The notes under the pieces are model-generated. The model was not told the DNA's origin. It searched no databases and worked only from the letters and a program-made list of their open reading frames with translations. A DNA stretch of 64,000 nt from Plectrocnemia conspersa (lineage: Eukaryota > Arthropoda > Insecta > Trichoptera > Polycentropodidae), in contig VTFK01000097.1 in assembly GCA_009617715.1 (NCBI GenBank), positions 496,001 through 560,000 on the forward strand. The letters run 5' to 3'. The translations under genes were made by a program, and so were the position numbers. Below are positions 40,231 through 52,823 of this stretch, piece by piece; within the stretch, counting starts at the first letter, position 1; every line of letters starts with the position of its first letter.

Positions 40231-40878
40231 TTAAGCTATTTGATTCAAATACTGCATGAATTCGTTGGAGAATAACTGAAGACAAGCTCCGTTGTTGTTG
40301 CTGTTCAAAAATGGGTCCTTTAGGATGTCCAACGGTTGAGAGGGTAAGCAATTGGACGTTTCTTCTTCGGCGCCCCATCCCATCTTAGAAAATGGATTGT
40401 TGAAGTTTTTAGGCAAGTCTGTCGGTTTGGACCAGATAGAGTTGCTGAACGAATACTTGTCGCTCGAGTTCATGTTCAGCATCGAGAATGAGTCAGTCAA
40501 GTCAGCATCGACTGTAGGACTTAGCTGCTTTTTAGGCTTGTTGACTTGGGCCAGCGCAGGAACGCCGTCAGTGCTATTGTTTGAGATCAATCCGGCGTAC
40601 TTATCGTTTCCAACTTTGGCAAAGTCGAACATGCTCTGGGTCTTGTTTGTCAGAGAAGTGTTGACGACTGGACGCAGAGCGCGGGGCGGGCTGCTGCGCG
40701 GCTCTGGACGTCTCTGGATGAAGTGGTTCACGAAGGTGTCTCCGTTGGAACCCGAGCTGCTGCAGGGAGAGCTCGTCAAGGACGAGGGCGAGATCCTCGG
40801 AGGGCTAGTGGCCAATATGGGTTGTTGCGGTGGTGATGGTGCCAGGCGAGGCAAAAGCTCCGCCGGGCGGGCCGCGTG
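40231..40878 (-). CDS. hdc: hdc readthrough extension (long form C-terminus)
   Basis: Directly after the TAA, in the same frame, 215 codons are open before a second TAA at 40233-40231. There is no suitable ATG near the beginning and no acceptor site that would give an insect-size intron removing only the stop, so readthrough best explains its translation. The extension starts with HAARPAELL, then a Pro/Ser-rich part with PSPPQQPI and SPCSSSGSNG, a segment with DTFVNHFIQRRPEPRS, and an Asn/Ser-rich end holding FNNPFSKMGWG, DILKDPFLN and FMQYLNQIA. Its base composition is clearly GC-richer than the surrounding non-coding DNA. In Drosophila, readthrough of the hdc UAA makes a long form needed for its tracheal function, and that extension is longer than this one. 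I infer, but cannot show, that it is translated here. Confidence 0.85.
   Translation of the reverse strand, partial: HAARPAELLPRLAPSPPQQPILATSPPRISPSSLTSSPCSSSGSNGDTFVNHFIQRRPEPRSSPPRALRPVVNTSLTNKTQSMFDFAKVGNDKYAGLISNNSTDGVPALAQVNKPKKQLSPTVDADLTDSFSMLNMNSSDKYSFSNSIWSKPTDLPKNFNNPFSKMGWGAEEETSNCLPSQPLDILKDPFLNSNNNGACLQLFSNEFMQYLNQIA
40841..40868 (-). promoter_or_regulatory. hdc: stem-loop just downstream of the hdc internal stop
   Basis: On the minus strand the arm GGCGGAGC (40864-40857) faces GCCTCGCC (40852-40845) across a TTTT loop, with one A-C mismatch and one G-U pair. Beyond a further single mismatch, GCC (40868-40866) pairs with GGC (40843-40841). That gives about 10 base pairs, beginning 10 bases after the stop. 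Structured RNA shortly 3' of a stop is a known readthrough stimulator, and the Drosophila hdc readthrough signal was also mapped to sequence just after the stop. Function here is inferred. Confidence 0.6.
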
Positions 40879-40881
40879 TTA
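40879..40881 (-). promoter_or_regulatory. hdc: internal UAA, predicted readthrough stop codon of hdc
   Basis: The context on the minus strand is CAG TGG CCA TAA CAC GCG. The stop lies between two in-frame coding blocks inside one exon. The base after the stop is C, common at known readthrough stops. As I remember it, Drosophila hdc also uses UAA. A sequencing error is possible in principle but would not explain why the upstream block ends at the family's usual C-terminus. Confidence 0.8.
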
Positions 40882-41052
40882 TGGCCACTGTTGGTACAGC
40901 GGGAAAGTCTCTTTGGTGAAGCAGTAGTTCAAGGGTTTCACGAAGTGGGCGTCGATCGTGTGGCAATGGGGACATGTCAACGGATGACTGTAGTTTGAGT
41001 AATACGGCAATCGCTGTTGCGGGTGAAGTAGAGGCTTGTAGCAATTGTTGCA
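40879..41052 (-). CDS. hdc: hdc last exon, part before the internal stop
   Basis: The part before the internal stop has 57 codons from CNNCYKPLL to LYQQWP, followed by TAA at 40881-40879. It contains the last two cysteine pairs (CNNC, CPHC), the conserved HFVKPL block and NYCFTKE. The short Headcase form would end here, close to where human HECA also ends after its HFVKPF block. The exon itself continues without interruption into the in-frame extension. Confidence 0.95.
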   Translation of the reverse strand, partial: CNNCYKPLLHPQQRLPYYSNYSHPLTCPHCHTIDAHFVKPLNYCFTKETFPLYQQWP

Positions 41053-42036
41053 CTGTTAACAAGACGTACGTTATATGACTGGATCTATAAATTATATTGA
41101 AAGTCGAAAATGTTATGCATACCTTGAGCCTTTCCGAACAACACGGTGTAGCCATGAAAATGTCATAGGAATACATGGTCCCCAAGACGAGAGAGGATCC
41201 GTCCCACTTCTGACCGCAGAAGCGGCAGTTGATAGCTCTGTCTGCAGGGCAACGCTCCAAGCATCCCATGCAGACGCAAGTCAAGTATTGGGTACGACCT
41301 TCAACCTTCACCTAATGGATGAAAATATAAAATAAAATTAAAATTAAATGGTTTAATTAATATTAATTTTGTACGATAAGCATTCAGTGTATATAAAAAT
41401 TCAGAACATGTCGAAGAGCCACCAAAAATATTTGTACATAGATATAAAAAAATACAACTATCGCTACTGTTTCCCTATTCAATAAAACATGATATGTTTA
41501 ATATTATACGTTGAAATCTTAAATTGAGTCTTCATTTCTGCATTTGATTGTTTAAATTCTGTCTAGTAGGATATTAAAACTGTTTTTTCATTCCCTCAAA
41601 AATCTCATTGAGGTAGCTGTTTAAAGGATGGCGCCAAGTTTTGATTTGAGAATATTCATGGCAGAGAAGAGAAGAAGGCAAAAAAAAATAACTAAGAAGG
41701 CAATTTTTCGAAGAATGATATATTTTTTTTTTCCTAGATTGATTTTCAAGTAAATTATAGATCTATGTCCATTGAAGTAACTACGGTAAAAGGTGCAACA
41801 ACAAAGTTTGACCAGCATATTTAAATATAAAATAGACTTGTACTAACCTCAACAGCCCCCTTGGTATGCTGACGAGGACTCAGGAAGAAGGTGCCATCGA
41901 CCAAAGGATAACGGTCGAAGACGTACATAGTATCGCTGCACAAAGCGCACGTAACTCTGGATTTGTGCTGTCCTGCCAACGTAGACAGGATAAAGCAGCG
42001 CGTGTCATCATTTCCATGATTTCCCTCATCTTCCAT
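40879..42036 (-). CDS. hdc: headcase (HECA family), C-terminal coding exons, short form ending at internal TAA
   Basis: Three spliced exons (42036-41848, 41311-41123, 41052-40879) give 183 residues that match the conserved C-terminal half of Headcase/HECA. Visible hallmarks in order: MEDEGNHGND and RCFILSTL near the start, CALC, FDRYPLVDGTFFLSP, a CVCMGC pair, CRFC before WDGS, LGTMYSYDI, PCC, CNNC, CPHC and HFVKPL, then a final QQWP before TAA. The paired cysteines suggest zinc-binding folds. Human HECA aligns through the same blocks (VDGTLFLSP, WDGSWHQLGTMYTYDI, CPHCGNLDYHFVKP). In Drosophila, Headcase is a cytoplasmic developmental regulator that keeps imaginal and progenitor cells undifferentiated, restrains growth, and limits tracheal branching. 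Both introns lie between codons. The N-terminal HECA region, normally upstream, is absent here, so the gene is partial within the window. The first visible ATG (42034-42036) follows a splice acceptor and is not the gene start. Confidence 0.95.
41053..41122 (-). other. hdc: hdc intron, 70 bases
   Basis: This is a minimal-size insect intron. It runs from gtatgcataac to gttaacag on the minus strand and joins ...SERLK to CNNCYKPLL. Removing it restores the conserved HECA order (human ARLNCKHC). Confidence 0.93.
41123..41311 (-). CDS. hdc: hdc exon (second from end)
   Basis: This exon also has 63 codons in phase 0. The acceptor is ccattag before GTGAAGGTT, and the donor is AAG|gtatgc at 41121-41123. 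It encodes VKVEGRTQYL, CVCMGC, CRFC, WDGS, LGTMYSYDI and PCCSERLK. The sequence after AAG runs on open into the intron, which could mislead a gene finder, but the conserved protein resumes only in the next exon with CNNC. Confidence 0.95.
41312..41847 (-). other. hdc: hdc intron, 536 bases
   Basis: The intron is bounded by gttagt at the 5' side and attag at the 3' side on the minus strand, with phase 0 on both ends. An antisense open frame and a minus-strand open frame inside it look like random AT-rich open frames. I see no transposon or RNA gene in it. Confidence 0.9.
41848..42036 (-). CDS. hdc: hdc exon (third from end)
   Basis: This exon has 63 codons in phase 0. The acceptor is a pyrimidine-rich tract ending in ctag at 42037-42040, directly before ATGGAAGAT. 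The donor is GAG|gttagt at 41846-41848. It encodes MEDEGNHGND through GAVE, including the CALC motif and the VDGTFFLSP block that is nearly identical to VDGTLFLSP in human HECA. The acidic MED start also matches MEDDAQ of human HECA, where it is preceded by R, so at least one more coding exon must lie upstream. Confidence 0.95.
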
Positions 42037-45000
42037 CTAGATAAAATGAAAAAATACAGTTAAAAAAATACAGAATGTTGATTTATAATAACATCTATGT
42101 CACGCATTCAATGAGCAAAACTTTTAAATATTAACCAGTACATGTGTTTTTCCATTAAAGTTTTCTCACCGATCCAATGACGCAGTTAAATCTAAACGTC
42201 CATCAGAGTGTGGCAAAGAGAACTATGCCTATAAATAGCCACTATACGAAAGTCACTTTGTGCACTCGTGCATAGAGAACGCACCGTGCGATAATTGACT
42301 TTATTGATTGATGTTAATAAAATTAGACACCTGACAGGATGGAAGAATTTGCGATTTTGTGATCAAATGCCTCTCCTCTCGGCCATGCTTAATTCTTTGT
42401 GTTCAGCTTTGGCCATATAATCACGGATTATTGATTATTACGTTTGTGTGTGTTTGAACACGAGACGAAGCCTCAAAAAGCTGAGGCCATAGAACTGTTA
42501 CGAAAAATAGCAAATAAGAACGCGTACAAATAAATATATTACGTGTGCATATGCTGTATTTACGCGATGATGTATGCAAATGGCGAAAGCCAAACTCGCG
42601 AAACCTAACAGATGTTGGGTAAACACATAAAACATTCATTATATGAGTCTAATGAAGCATGGAATCCAAATACGATATTATAAAAGTAGCTATGGCGCAT
42701 TTATTAATGCAAATCTTAAAGAAAAAAATAGCGAATGCCGCATAAGCAAATTTTGTTATTGAATAACACAACAACGGAGTGTGTCGACTATTTATAAATA
42801 TTTTTATGATAAATCCGGAAGTCCTAAATCTTGATTTTTTGTACTAAATGTGATTTCAATGACCTTGAGGAATATTTGGATTTTTTTTTCTTTAGTAGAT
42901 GTATAGTTTTACTTATAATGAGCCGTTTCACAATGTTTTTATTAAAAATTTAATAGTACAAGATATACATTATTGCGCTTGCGTAGACAGCAAAGAATCT
43001 GCATACACAATTTACACAGCTCTAACTCTGATTCTCCAATTGATTCCGCAAGTAACACAGAAATCAAATCTTACGACGTCCAAAACTTGATTATGTCCCT
43101 AATTTATTTTCGGATATAATTCATTAGTCCGAAATCGGATTTAACTCGGTTAAATGGCAAAAAAATCGATGAATTTTAATTGCGCCAATGTGGCACGGGG
43201 GTGTTTTTTCCTGGAAATATGCAAACAATTTCGTCGTAACAACAACCCCAGCGGCGACGGACAAATCCTCTTTTCGCAGCCGAAAGAAAATTAATACGAA
43301 AAAATCAGCTACCAACCCACCCCACTGTTCGTCCACGCCCAGTAATCTGGTTTCCAATCGCACCCCCGAAAAAAACACCGCGAGGTTTTAATTTCTTCTG
43401 GCAACCCCTCGACGACGATTCGAAAGGGGGTTGGTAAATATATGTATATACAGTGTCTCATAAAAATATACATTGAAATAATCCTTCTACAGGTGATTAC
43501 ATTATGGTTTATATATAATACAATATGTATATTTTGAGAATAATAATTACAAATATAGTACCTCAGATAAATTTGCTTGAGCTGTTCTGCAAAGGGGTGG
43601 CTGTGTTTATTTTTAAAAGCCTGGGAGATTAAGGTATACGTATAAGAAATCCGCGCTTAAAGATTACGGCGCCGGGCTAATAAAATCAGATTTGCGGACG
43701 AGAGATAAAAAGTAAAAAAAATCCAGTCCACCTCTGGGTGGTCCTGGAGCGTCACGTCCGTCGTTTTAAATAAGCAAAGTTTTGCGAACGAGAGTTCGTC
43801 TGGTTCACATTATTTATTCTGTTCCGAGCTTTTAGCCGGGAACGAAATTTCCTTGGCCGCTCTCTCTTTTCGCGTCGCTCCTTTCTTCGGAATGAATCTT
43901 ATTTCGTAGTAAATTATTTTATTTAACTAGAGACTAGTTACAGTTTTGGTTGCTTCGTTAAACTTTGTAAACAATACTCTTAGAGTCAGAGGCGAACTCT
44001 GGCGATAGTCGCTCAACTAAAAATAATAACACTGATTTATATAACAAAGTTTTAAAAATTAAACGTCTGTGTAATAAGTTTTAAAAAATATAATTAATTG
44101 TTAAGAGAACATTTTTATTTAGATATTTTTGATTTTAATTTGGATTATTATAATTTTTTTCTAATTGCTTTAATAAAACAATAAAAAATAACTTTTATTA
44201 GCATATTTACAATATATATGAAAATAATAAACTACGATATTCTATGAAATTCTACTAACTTAGAAAAAGTGATTTTATTGTATTAGACATTAGAGCCATA
44301 TGTAGATAGATTTTTAACATATTCATTTTTTTTAACATATTCATTTTTTGTGACGCGTAGTTTAATGTATGCACAAAGATTGATTAACTAAATATGTAAA
44401 ATATGTCTTTTAAAAAATAAAAGTAAACATTAAATGTATTGAAAAATATCATAAATATTTTCTATAAACAGCAGTTTTAAGTCACACGAAATTGTCAAAA
44501 CGATATCATAACTTCATAAACAAGATTTCATACGAAGAAGATCCCTGTTTTTTTACTACAATATACATTTTTTCTCATCCAGCGAAATAAACTTTCCCGA
44601 ATATATACACTTTTTGTAAAAAATTACCACTCTCAATTGCCCAAATAAAACTCTTGCCACAGCGTAATCCCATTTCGTTAATGAGGTGAGAAGATTTTCC
44701 GAATAAACACCCGCGAAATCTTAGCCGAAAAACTTCAAATTGAATTACACCTGAGACGGGCCAGACCAACCCCTTTGTTTTTATCAGATTCCTCGGGGCG
44801 CGAGCGTTTCCACGGCGTTTTGGGGGTGCTTAGCTCACCCCATCAGCGCCATCCCCCAGACGCTGCTGTAAAACTGCCAATTCGATGTTAAACGAAATTA
44901 AAACAGTTACATTCGGAGAAGTTTCACATTGGTGGGAAAAGCACCGGGTGCGGGTCCTTTTAAAACCGTCTGAAAAGCAGCGCGCAGGACCTTTGACAGC

Positions 45001-48000
45001 GAAACTCGCTAACAAGTTTACCAAGTAAACGTCAGGTAGTGCTACAAATTAGACGTATGCGGATTTAGAAACTTAAAATAAATTTATTCTGGATGATGTG
45101 TAAATACATATTTTATAAAGTATTGTTTATACGAAATAATGAACCTTATTTCATCATATCTAGATATACTCTTCCCAATTATTGCAATATACCAGTAACC
45201 GCAAGGTACATAATAGCTCGAAGATCCCTATTAACGGAGTCAGCCTTCTCCTTGGGGGTTTGTTATCACTTTGACGCCCAAGTAATAAATTGGCGTCAGA
45301 GTTGTGACGAAACGGGCTCACAGCAATTTTAGCACGTTTAACGCCAAAACCACTCTTGCTTGCTCCTCAAACATCTAATGATCTCATTAACAGTTAACGC
45401 TTCATAGGATAACCGCCCTCGAGACTAACCGAGAATTATATTAGTGAAAGTTTTCCGACGACGTTGTGACGAATTGACTTCCCTCTGAGCTTTCACCCTT
45501 ACGGCTTCAGCGACTTAGCAAAAAATCAATTCCGGTATGTCAGTCTCGGGATTACGGTTAACTCGATACGGTCGCGAAAGTGAAATCGAGCTCAATATTA
45601 TACAATCGGATATGAAAATAAATGGATAACTAGATTCGGGGGAATAGTGTATAAATAAAATAATACGTTTTTTTATGTAATTTTAAGATTTTTTGTATTT
45701 TTAGTATTTAACACATATTAAATTAAACGTTATATGGTATAATTTAAGGACTATTTTGTTAATATCAGTTGGCAAATTTTTTGTTAATATATCAACATTG
45801 GCTAGCCGTAAGACCTAAGTTACATGCCCGTTTATTAGTCGCCTGTACTTCATTTCTTGGTTTAAAGAACTGAACTCATGGATTGTCTATGAGATGTAAA
45901 TGAGATCTATCTATAAAAAACCTATTTTTATTTCTTTGATATTGGTTGAGAAAGATGGTCTGGATGGTGATTAAAAGCTCAAAAAATACTGCTATATTAT
46001 TATAGCAGCAAACACGTATTTTTGCATTTGTCGGATAATTCTGGTGGACCGCAGACACGTCAGGGTTAGGGTTCACCACCCACCGCCCAACTGCGACAAT
46101 GCTGCGCGCTCAATGCAATTACACACGAAATTTACATATTATCGCCAAAGTTTTAGTCCGTGAACCGCCGCGGTACGTGAGCCTCCCCCACCAGACGCCT
46201 TTATTGCGAATTTCAACTTTCAGTAAAAAAAAGTTTCAACGATATAAACACGATAGTTACATTTCGCTTTTTGGGCCCTAGCGTTCCTATTAGTCATGTC
46301 CATTCCTATCAGTCCATTCTTATCATTAATGGCAATGTATTTTTTTAATACCTAACATTATATTAAATTTTTGTACAATGAAATATGCGCAAGAAACAAA
46401 TATAAATAGGCATTGAGAAGCTTTAGTAATGCAACTTGGCTACACATGTATGTACATAATTGTATGCGGAACATAATCATCATGTGATCTCACATTTTAA
46501 ACTCGAACCTTGTAATTCAAAATTCAGTGCTTTTAATAATACATATTTTATAAAACATAGTTTTATTAATATCACTTAAAATACAATTGTAAATAGTAGC
46601 ATAATCAAAATCATTACAGAAAAGTGGTAAAATATGTCAACCATTTTTAAAAACTAAAAACAAAAAACGAAGTTGTTCTGCAATTTTTTGGATGAATTTA
46701 TCAATGCCCTTACCTCCATTACACTTATTTCTTTATTATAAACGTCACTTCAGCGTTTTTTAATTTCACGACCATTTTGTCTGGTATAGGCGAAGAATTT
46801 TAACAGCTCCTTTTGTACAGAAGAAAACGCATTCTTTCTGACGCTACAATTAATTATTTGGTAAAAATGAATTATCAACAATGATGCAAGAGATCTTATT
46901 TATGAAAGAGCTGTAGAAGATGCACTTAAGGTGCATTTATTAAGCGCTCGAGGCACTTCTAGCGTATTTTGGCGATTTAGCGTTAATTTATGTAAATATG
47001 GTGCGAGCTAAATCCGAAGTAAATTCGGCGCTTAGACAAACAATTTCAGACGTAACCGACCCTTATGCAGAACAAACATTAAAGTGTAACAATAAAACCA
47101 ACTTAACGGCTTAAAATCGCAAGCACGTAAGAAACTGGTACTTAAAACTTTAAACTCTCCACGGTGTCTACCATGTACAACTGTGGCTGGTTTTAACCGG
47201 CGGATACGCAAAAACCAATCTCGCGAATCGCGGTTATCTTCTTAAATCACGCGTTTCGAAGCGCTTAATTGCAGGAAACCCCCTTAGAAGTCCTTGAGCA
47301 CGGCTACGCCGCAGATTGGATGGGCCAAGGGGGCGTTTAAAAAGGTTCAATTTTCCCAGTGAAAACTGTCTCAGACTGCCGGGAGACTCTTTAAAACGCT
47401 AACAACGTAATTTAGTGGAGGAAATTTGCGTAGTAAATCTGCGGGGCTATTATAAACGCCGTCTTTTGGGGTAGCTCGTGTGAGTAAGACTCGAATATAC
47501 TGACAAAGAGGTGGAAGGCTTGATAAAAAATACATTATATTAGTATACATAAAAAAACACAAAAATGGAACGAATAAACATTTTTTTGATACTAGAATAT
47601 TTTTTTTACGCTATTAGTTTATTCTAATCGTTTCGAAAATAACTAGTGATACATTTTATGATATTCACAAAATATATTTAATACGTAGCACAAAACTTTT
47701 AAAGCCAAGAATATTTAACATCACATTATAACAATTAGCGCACCCCCACTCGAGAACAAAGTTTTAACGATGAAAGCATTCCGTCATTATCGCCAATTTT
47801 AACCTCCTTGTGTGACGAGCTAAAGAACAGTTGACTTGTATTATACAAGAAACACCTTTGGTGATTATTGGGTGTCTTGAGCGAGGGTCCGCTCTTAGAA
47901 GACTCAAAGTCCTCTCACTCCTTTGTCTTTCTCGGAGAGGTGTCGGCTCACAGACACAGAGACGGCTTATTGTCTGTGTCACCGTAAACTTCGTTAAGTG

Positions 48001-50824
48001 CACGTTTACCTGCGAAACTAAATCAACGTCTTACTTCGCCAAACGAGGCTTGGAATGCTTTGAAACAAAAGACCGGTGGAAGAAAGTTCGTCGTGAGATC
48101 CTATCGGTCGAGTTATTGCCCATCCGATACCCCACCGTTTGGCTCGGAATTGATATGCTTATTTATTTTTGGGTCAATCTGATACGAATGCAAAAATATG
48201 CTTTGTGAGTTGCCGACTTATCGGAATAATTCTAGGCATCTTTGTCTTGGACATTAGTTTGATCGAAAGATAGGCAGTTTATTTTCGTGAGAAATGGTCA
48301 TTGCTAATATTAGTTATATAATATATGTGAATATGATTATCGTAACCTATTTTCATTACATCAGTTCTTAACTTATCGCAGTCGCTATAAACAATATTTT
48401 CACCATAAAGATCAGAAAACAAAATTTAATTTTAATTAAATTAAATAAAAATATGTTATGTATTACCTTAATTTTACATATCTTTTTATAGTTTTATTGT
48501 CAGAAAAATAACAGAAAAAGGAAAAATCGATACGTAAAATAAAATCTGTTTTTAGCAAAAACAAATTAATATCGCATCGGCCAACTCGCCTGCTATTAAT
48601 ATCAAATGGCTTTTTGAAAGAGTCCAAAACACAATGGCTGGAAACTGATACAAAGGCAAAAGATTGGAAGTTTTATTCTTTTCATAACGGTCGCTATAGA
48701 TATTTTAATTAGCGCGAACCTATCCCCGGGAGCTTGAAAAAAGCGGGTGGAAAAATAACTCGCGGCTGAAAGGACCAAAGGGAGGGTAAAATAAAAAACT
48801 AAAGCTCGGATCCAATTAGGTGGGGGTAAAGTAACATCGAAAAGAGAGAAAGCGGCGTACATATAACAACAAAAAAAATCGAGCAAAGCGCAACGCGAGG
48901 GCAATCAGTAATTCTTTTGCTTTCGTACCTGTCATTTTGTTTTGCGAAGGGTAACGTAATATAACAATACAAAGTTCGCCTGGCAATACCCGGCTACAAT
49001 AAAAACAGAAATCTGAAATTCGAGAAGTCTGTGAAGGGAACGAAGAAAAATACACAGCACAAGTTCGAATAAGTTCGTTAAAATTTAACAATATTTATTT
49101 TTAGAAAACTAACAAGAATATTTTATATGTAATTTTAAATATACAGTTCCTACACAGTTAAAATAACACTGGGGTCAGTTGGCGTGAGTTACTGTTATTA
49201 TTGCAGTATTATGGCTAAATATTTCGACCGCTCTTTGTGGAGCTTTTCTATACAACACTAACTATTCATACTCATACACATTATATGCAAAGGGGAGACA
49301 AACACATTAAATTGAGTGCCTTACGCTGGTACAAACAACAAGGAGATAATTTCAAAAGCTTAAAGCGGTTTAAGACAATTCGTAATAATAATAATGGATA
49401 CACACTATATTTTAGTCAGTAATACTTTTCGCCATTTTGAAAAAAGCTCCCTTCGAACAATTTTCTATGTACTACATTTTCACGGAAAACTATATATATT
49501 TCAAGTGCTTTTACGGCGATATGCATTCACGTGCAATCTTCTTGTAGTAATGGTAAGTGCAGCGGTTCTACATAAACGATGATTGCAGATTGCGCAAAAA
49601 AAGTAGTGGGAAAAATACTAGATTGTTTTTCAAGATTTAAAACAATTATCCTTATATAATTTTTATGTCTCAAATATTTTTTTAAAATGACTTATTTCCA
49701 CGACTTATTTAGTTATTTTTTACAATTAAGAAAAATAATTTATTGTGCTTACTAAATGTTACTATAGTATAACAAATAAAATTCATATTATATCATTCAT
49801 TCTAATGTACACGTGAAATAAGCAACGTATTGACAAGTTTGAGGAACACGTATTCCATATTGTATATATCCTTTAAAAAGCGATATAGTACTTTTTTCAA
49901 ACAATTACAACTTTATTATGACCTTGAAATTACATTTGATAGAAATAATTTGAATTCAGCTTCTATCGTACTTTTAAAATAATTTTAAATTATATTACTA
50001 TACCGGCACTTTTTCACCATGCATTAAAAAAATTTTACCGATTTTTATGGCTATATGAGTAGTAAGTTGTATTACTTTTCCCCTAATAACCGCTTATATC
50101 TTAATAAAAAATATACATGGAAGAACAGATAAGCTAAAATTAATTTCATTATTTATCTATATTTTTAGTCTAAAGTCCCCTTATAGCCTCGATTTATGTT
50201 CTTACTCACAAATTATATTAAAGCACGTATGTGTGTATAATATGTTCATACTGATAAATATCAAAGTATAATATAAACTGAAAATATGATTTATGCTCGA
50301 AAGAACATGTTTGAAATATTTGATACTCATTTTTTAATATAAATTTCAAAGCTATCTTACATTTTAAAATATTTTGCGACTTAGTAAATGACTTTTATAT
50401 TAAGACATACGATTTTAATGAAGACATTAGAAGTAATATTTCCATTCGAACTAAACGAGAATAGATAGTGGGCGTTTCGAGCGGATTTTATGCAAATTTG
50501 TCAGTGCTTCGTGTTTCTACAAGACAGGTAATGGATCCCTCCCATTTTCTCGCGGCGAAACTACAAAGTAATGATAATATTTAATTATAACTCGCTCAGA
50601 CGGATGGAAAGAGCCTTATACGGCTACGTGAAAGTTCGCCAGGATCCGTGAATAAGTTATTATAATGCATGCCCGGGAAAGTAATCATTCAACCCTTCCC
50701 ACTCGAGAGAGAGAGCGAGATACAGTAAAGGCGAAGAAGAGAAAAACTCGCGTAAATATCTTATAATGTTGTTATATAAAACACATATCAACTTTCAAGA
50801 CTACTTTCATTTAATTAAGACGCG

Positions 50825-50838
50825 CCCCTTTAAAGGGG
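50825..50838. repeat. 14-bp perfect palindrome CCCCTTTAAAGGGG
   Basis: This is a fully self-complementary site in a GC-richer island of the presumed hdc intron. It could be a symmetric protein-binding site. Confidence 0.6.
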
Positions 50839-52823
50839 TGAACATTACGTATTCAAAACAAAATCTTTATATATTACGTAGTTAAGCCGATTTTTGGAAT
50901 ATAAATTCCGCTCTAATCTTGATATATTAAATGTTTCATAGTGCGACAAGAGAAGACGTTAAAGTGCAAAAGTGATTCTATCACTTACAGTTATATACAC
51001 AAACGAAAGCTATCCTGGGAGCGCTTTACGTTGGAAAAAGATGATAAATTGATATTGTATGGCGGGGCCATTATCATGAGGTGGATGCTTTATAGAGACA
51101 TCCATTGGTGGATACAATAGTTCACGGCGAAGACGTCTTTATTGTCGCCGTTTTTCTTTTCGAGCTCCTTCCTTCGAAGGACTCGGGGTGTGAGTGGTGA
51201 ATCTTTCTTAGATTAAGGTGCTGAAAAAACGTGACAAGAGCATTTTACAAAGCGAACTATCATAAGGATGAGAACGGATGCACGGGCACGTATAAAATAA
51301 TTTTAAGTCTGTGGAGATAACCAGATTTCGACGGTGGAGCGTGACTATTGCGAGAAATTAAGGAAACCGTGACTCGAAAAAAGCGAGACGCTCGTTTCCT
51401 AAAGAGTTTTTTCTTACGTAAAAATACGAGGCGATATTTTGGAAATAAAGATAACAAATGTTTCTTACCCATTTTATTTTAGACATAATTTATACAAGAA
51501 GACTCGTGATACTCTCTTTTTTAATCCAACGCGCGCATTTTCCGGTACACTAATTTTTCAATTGAAGTTGCATAATAACAGTTTTAAGCACAAGTCGATT
51601 GTAAAACATCTATCAAAACATTTTCTAATTGTTATTATTATTGTCATTAGCGATGAATTTCACATTTCTTTTGACGTGGCTATTATAAACACAAATTCAT
51701 TCAGAGTAATATCAAACAGCAGTGTTGCCAATGAAGTAGAAAAATCTCTTATATATTTAACGGAAAAGAGTTTTTCATTTGGATGCGAATAAACTTGTCG
51801 AAAGAACGTCGCGAGATACGTACTAACTTTTCGAGAAAATTCATCGTAAAACGACAGCACGAAACGATAAATCAGTAAATTGGGAATGAAAAACTTTTTC
51901 AACGAAATAATCACGCGAGAGAAGATAGAACAACTTCCCGCGATTTGGAATTTTAACAATTGTGATCAATATCGAAGAAGAGAGTTTTGTAATTTGTTTT
52001 TCCACAAAGTTTCACCCTCGTAAATTCTACGTTATTTTTATTATTATATTATAGCCTATTTTTGAATTTTTGCGATAAATCAACGAATGTTTTATGAGTG
52101 CCATCAGCGTTGAAACACTTATTTTATTATGTAAGTGCATTTCGATCTGTATTATTAACTCGACGGTTGAGATCATTAAACTTTACCGTTATTGAATTTA
52201 TTTATAAAATGCTGCTTAAACTGCATCAATAAAGTTAATATATTACTTGTCTATTTTTTTATTCGAAATAATCCAGTTAACAATATGATTATAATATTAT
52301 ACTTACATATACATATGAATAACATCATTACAAGGTTTCTTTGACTACATATACATATATACTATTTTATTTGTAAAAAATTTTTTAAATCAACTGATAT
52401 TAAAATAGTGTTGTAAATGTCGCAATTTTTAACATATTATTTAATAAATTGTTCTGTTTTTCTTAGATTTCTCAACATGTACAATAACCTACGAAAAAAA
52501 ATACACCATATAATAACATATTATCGTGTTCAAAATTGTATAATTTATTAACTAGGTGTACTTATGAATTAACTATTAAAATTCTAAGCATATAAGTTTT
52601 TACAATTTTTCTTTATGTAATGGTTATTAAAATATAATAGGCTTAGAAATTGTTCTTAGGTTTATCAAATTGCACGGAGCTCCATGATGATAATGTTATG
52701 AAGCATATTCTGAATATATTTAAAATATACTTTCAATCAATCAATCAATTAAGTCAGTCCTAAGATAAAATGCTTTAGAAATATATCATGGACTATGTAT
52801 TTTTATTTTATGGATATCCCTCG

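Noticed and set aside
40800..40900. Hidden intron removing the hdc internal stop
   Set aside because: Donor-acceptor pairs around the TAA would give introns of roughly 35 bases, or would cut deep into both coding blocks. None has good consensus, so readthrough is the simpler reading.
40352..40927. 191-codon plus-strand open frame over the hdc terminal exon
   Set aside because: It is the antisense shadow of the GC-rich hdc coding and readthrough sequence. The minus-strand reading matches Headcase, while the plus-strand peptide matches nothing known.
40805..41311. Continuous minus-strand frame running through the 70-base hdc intron
   Set aside because: Past SERLK it leaves the conserved protein. 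Splicing at gtatgc/gttaacag restores CNNC...CPHC in another frame, as in HECA.
46061..46075. Telomere-like GGTTAGGGTT
   Set aside because: Only two imperfect units, not an array. Insect telomeric DNA is usually TTAGG in long tandem runs.
52731..52751. CRISPR-like or iteron repeat (TCAA units)
   Set aside because: A short tetranucleotide microsatellite with no spacers. The window is eukaryotic.
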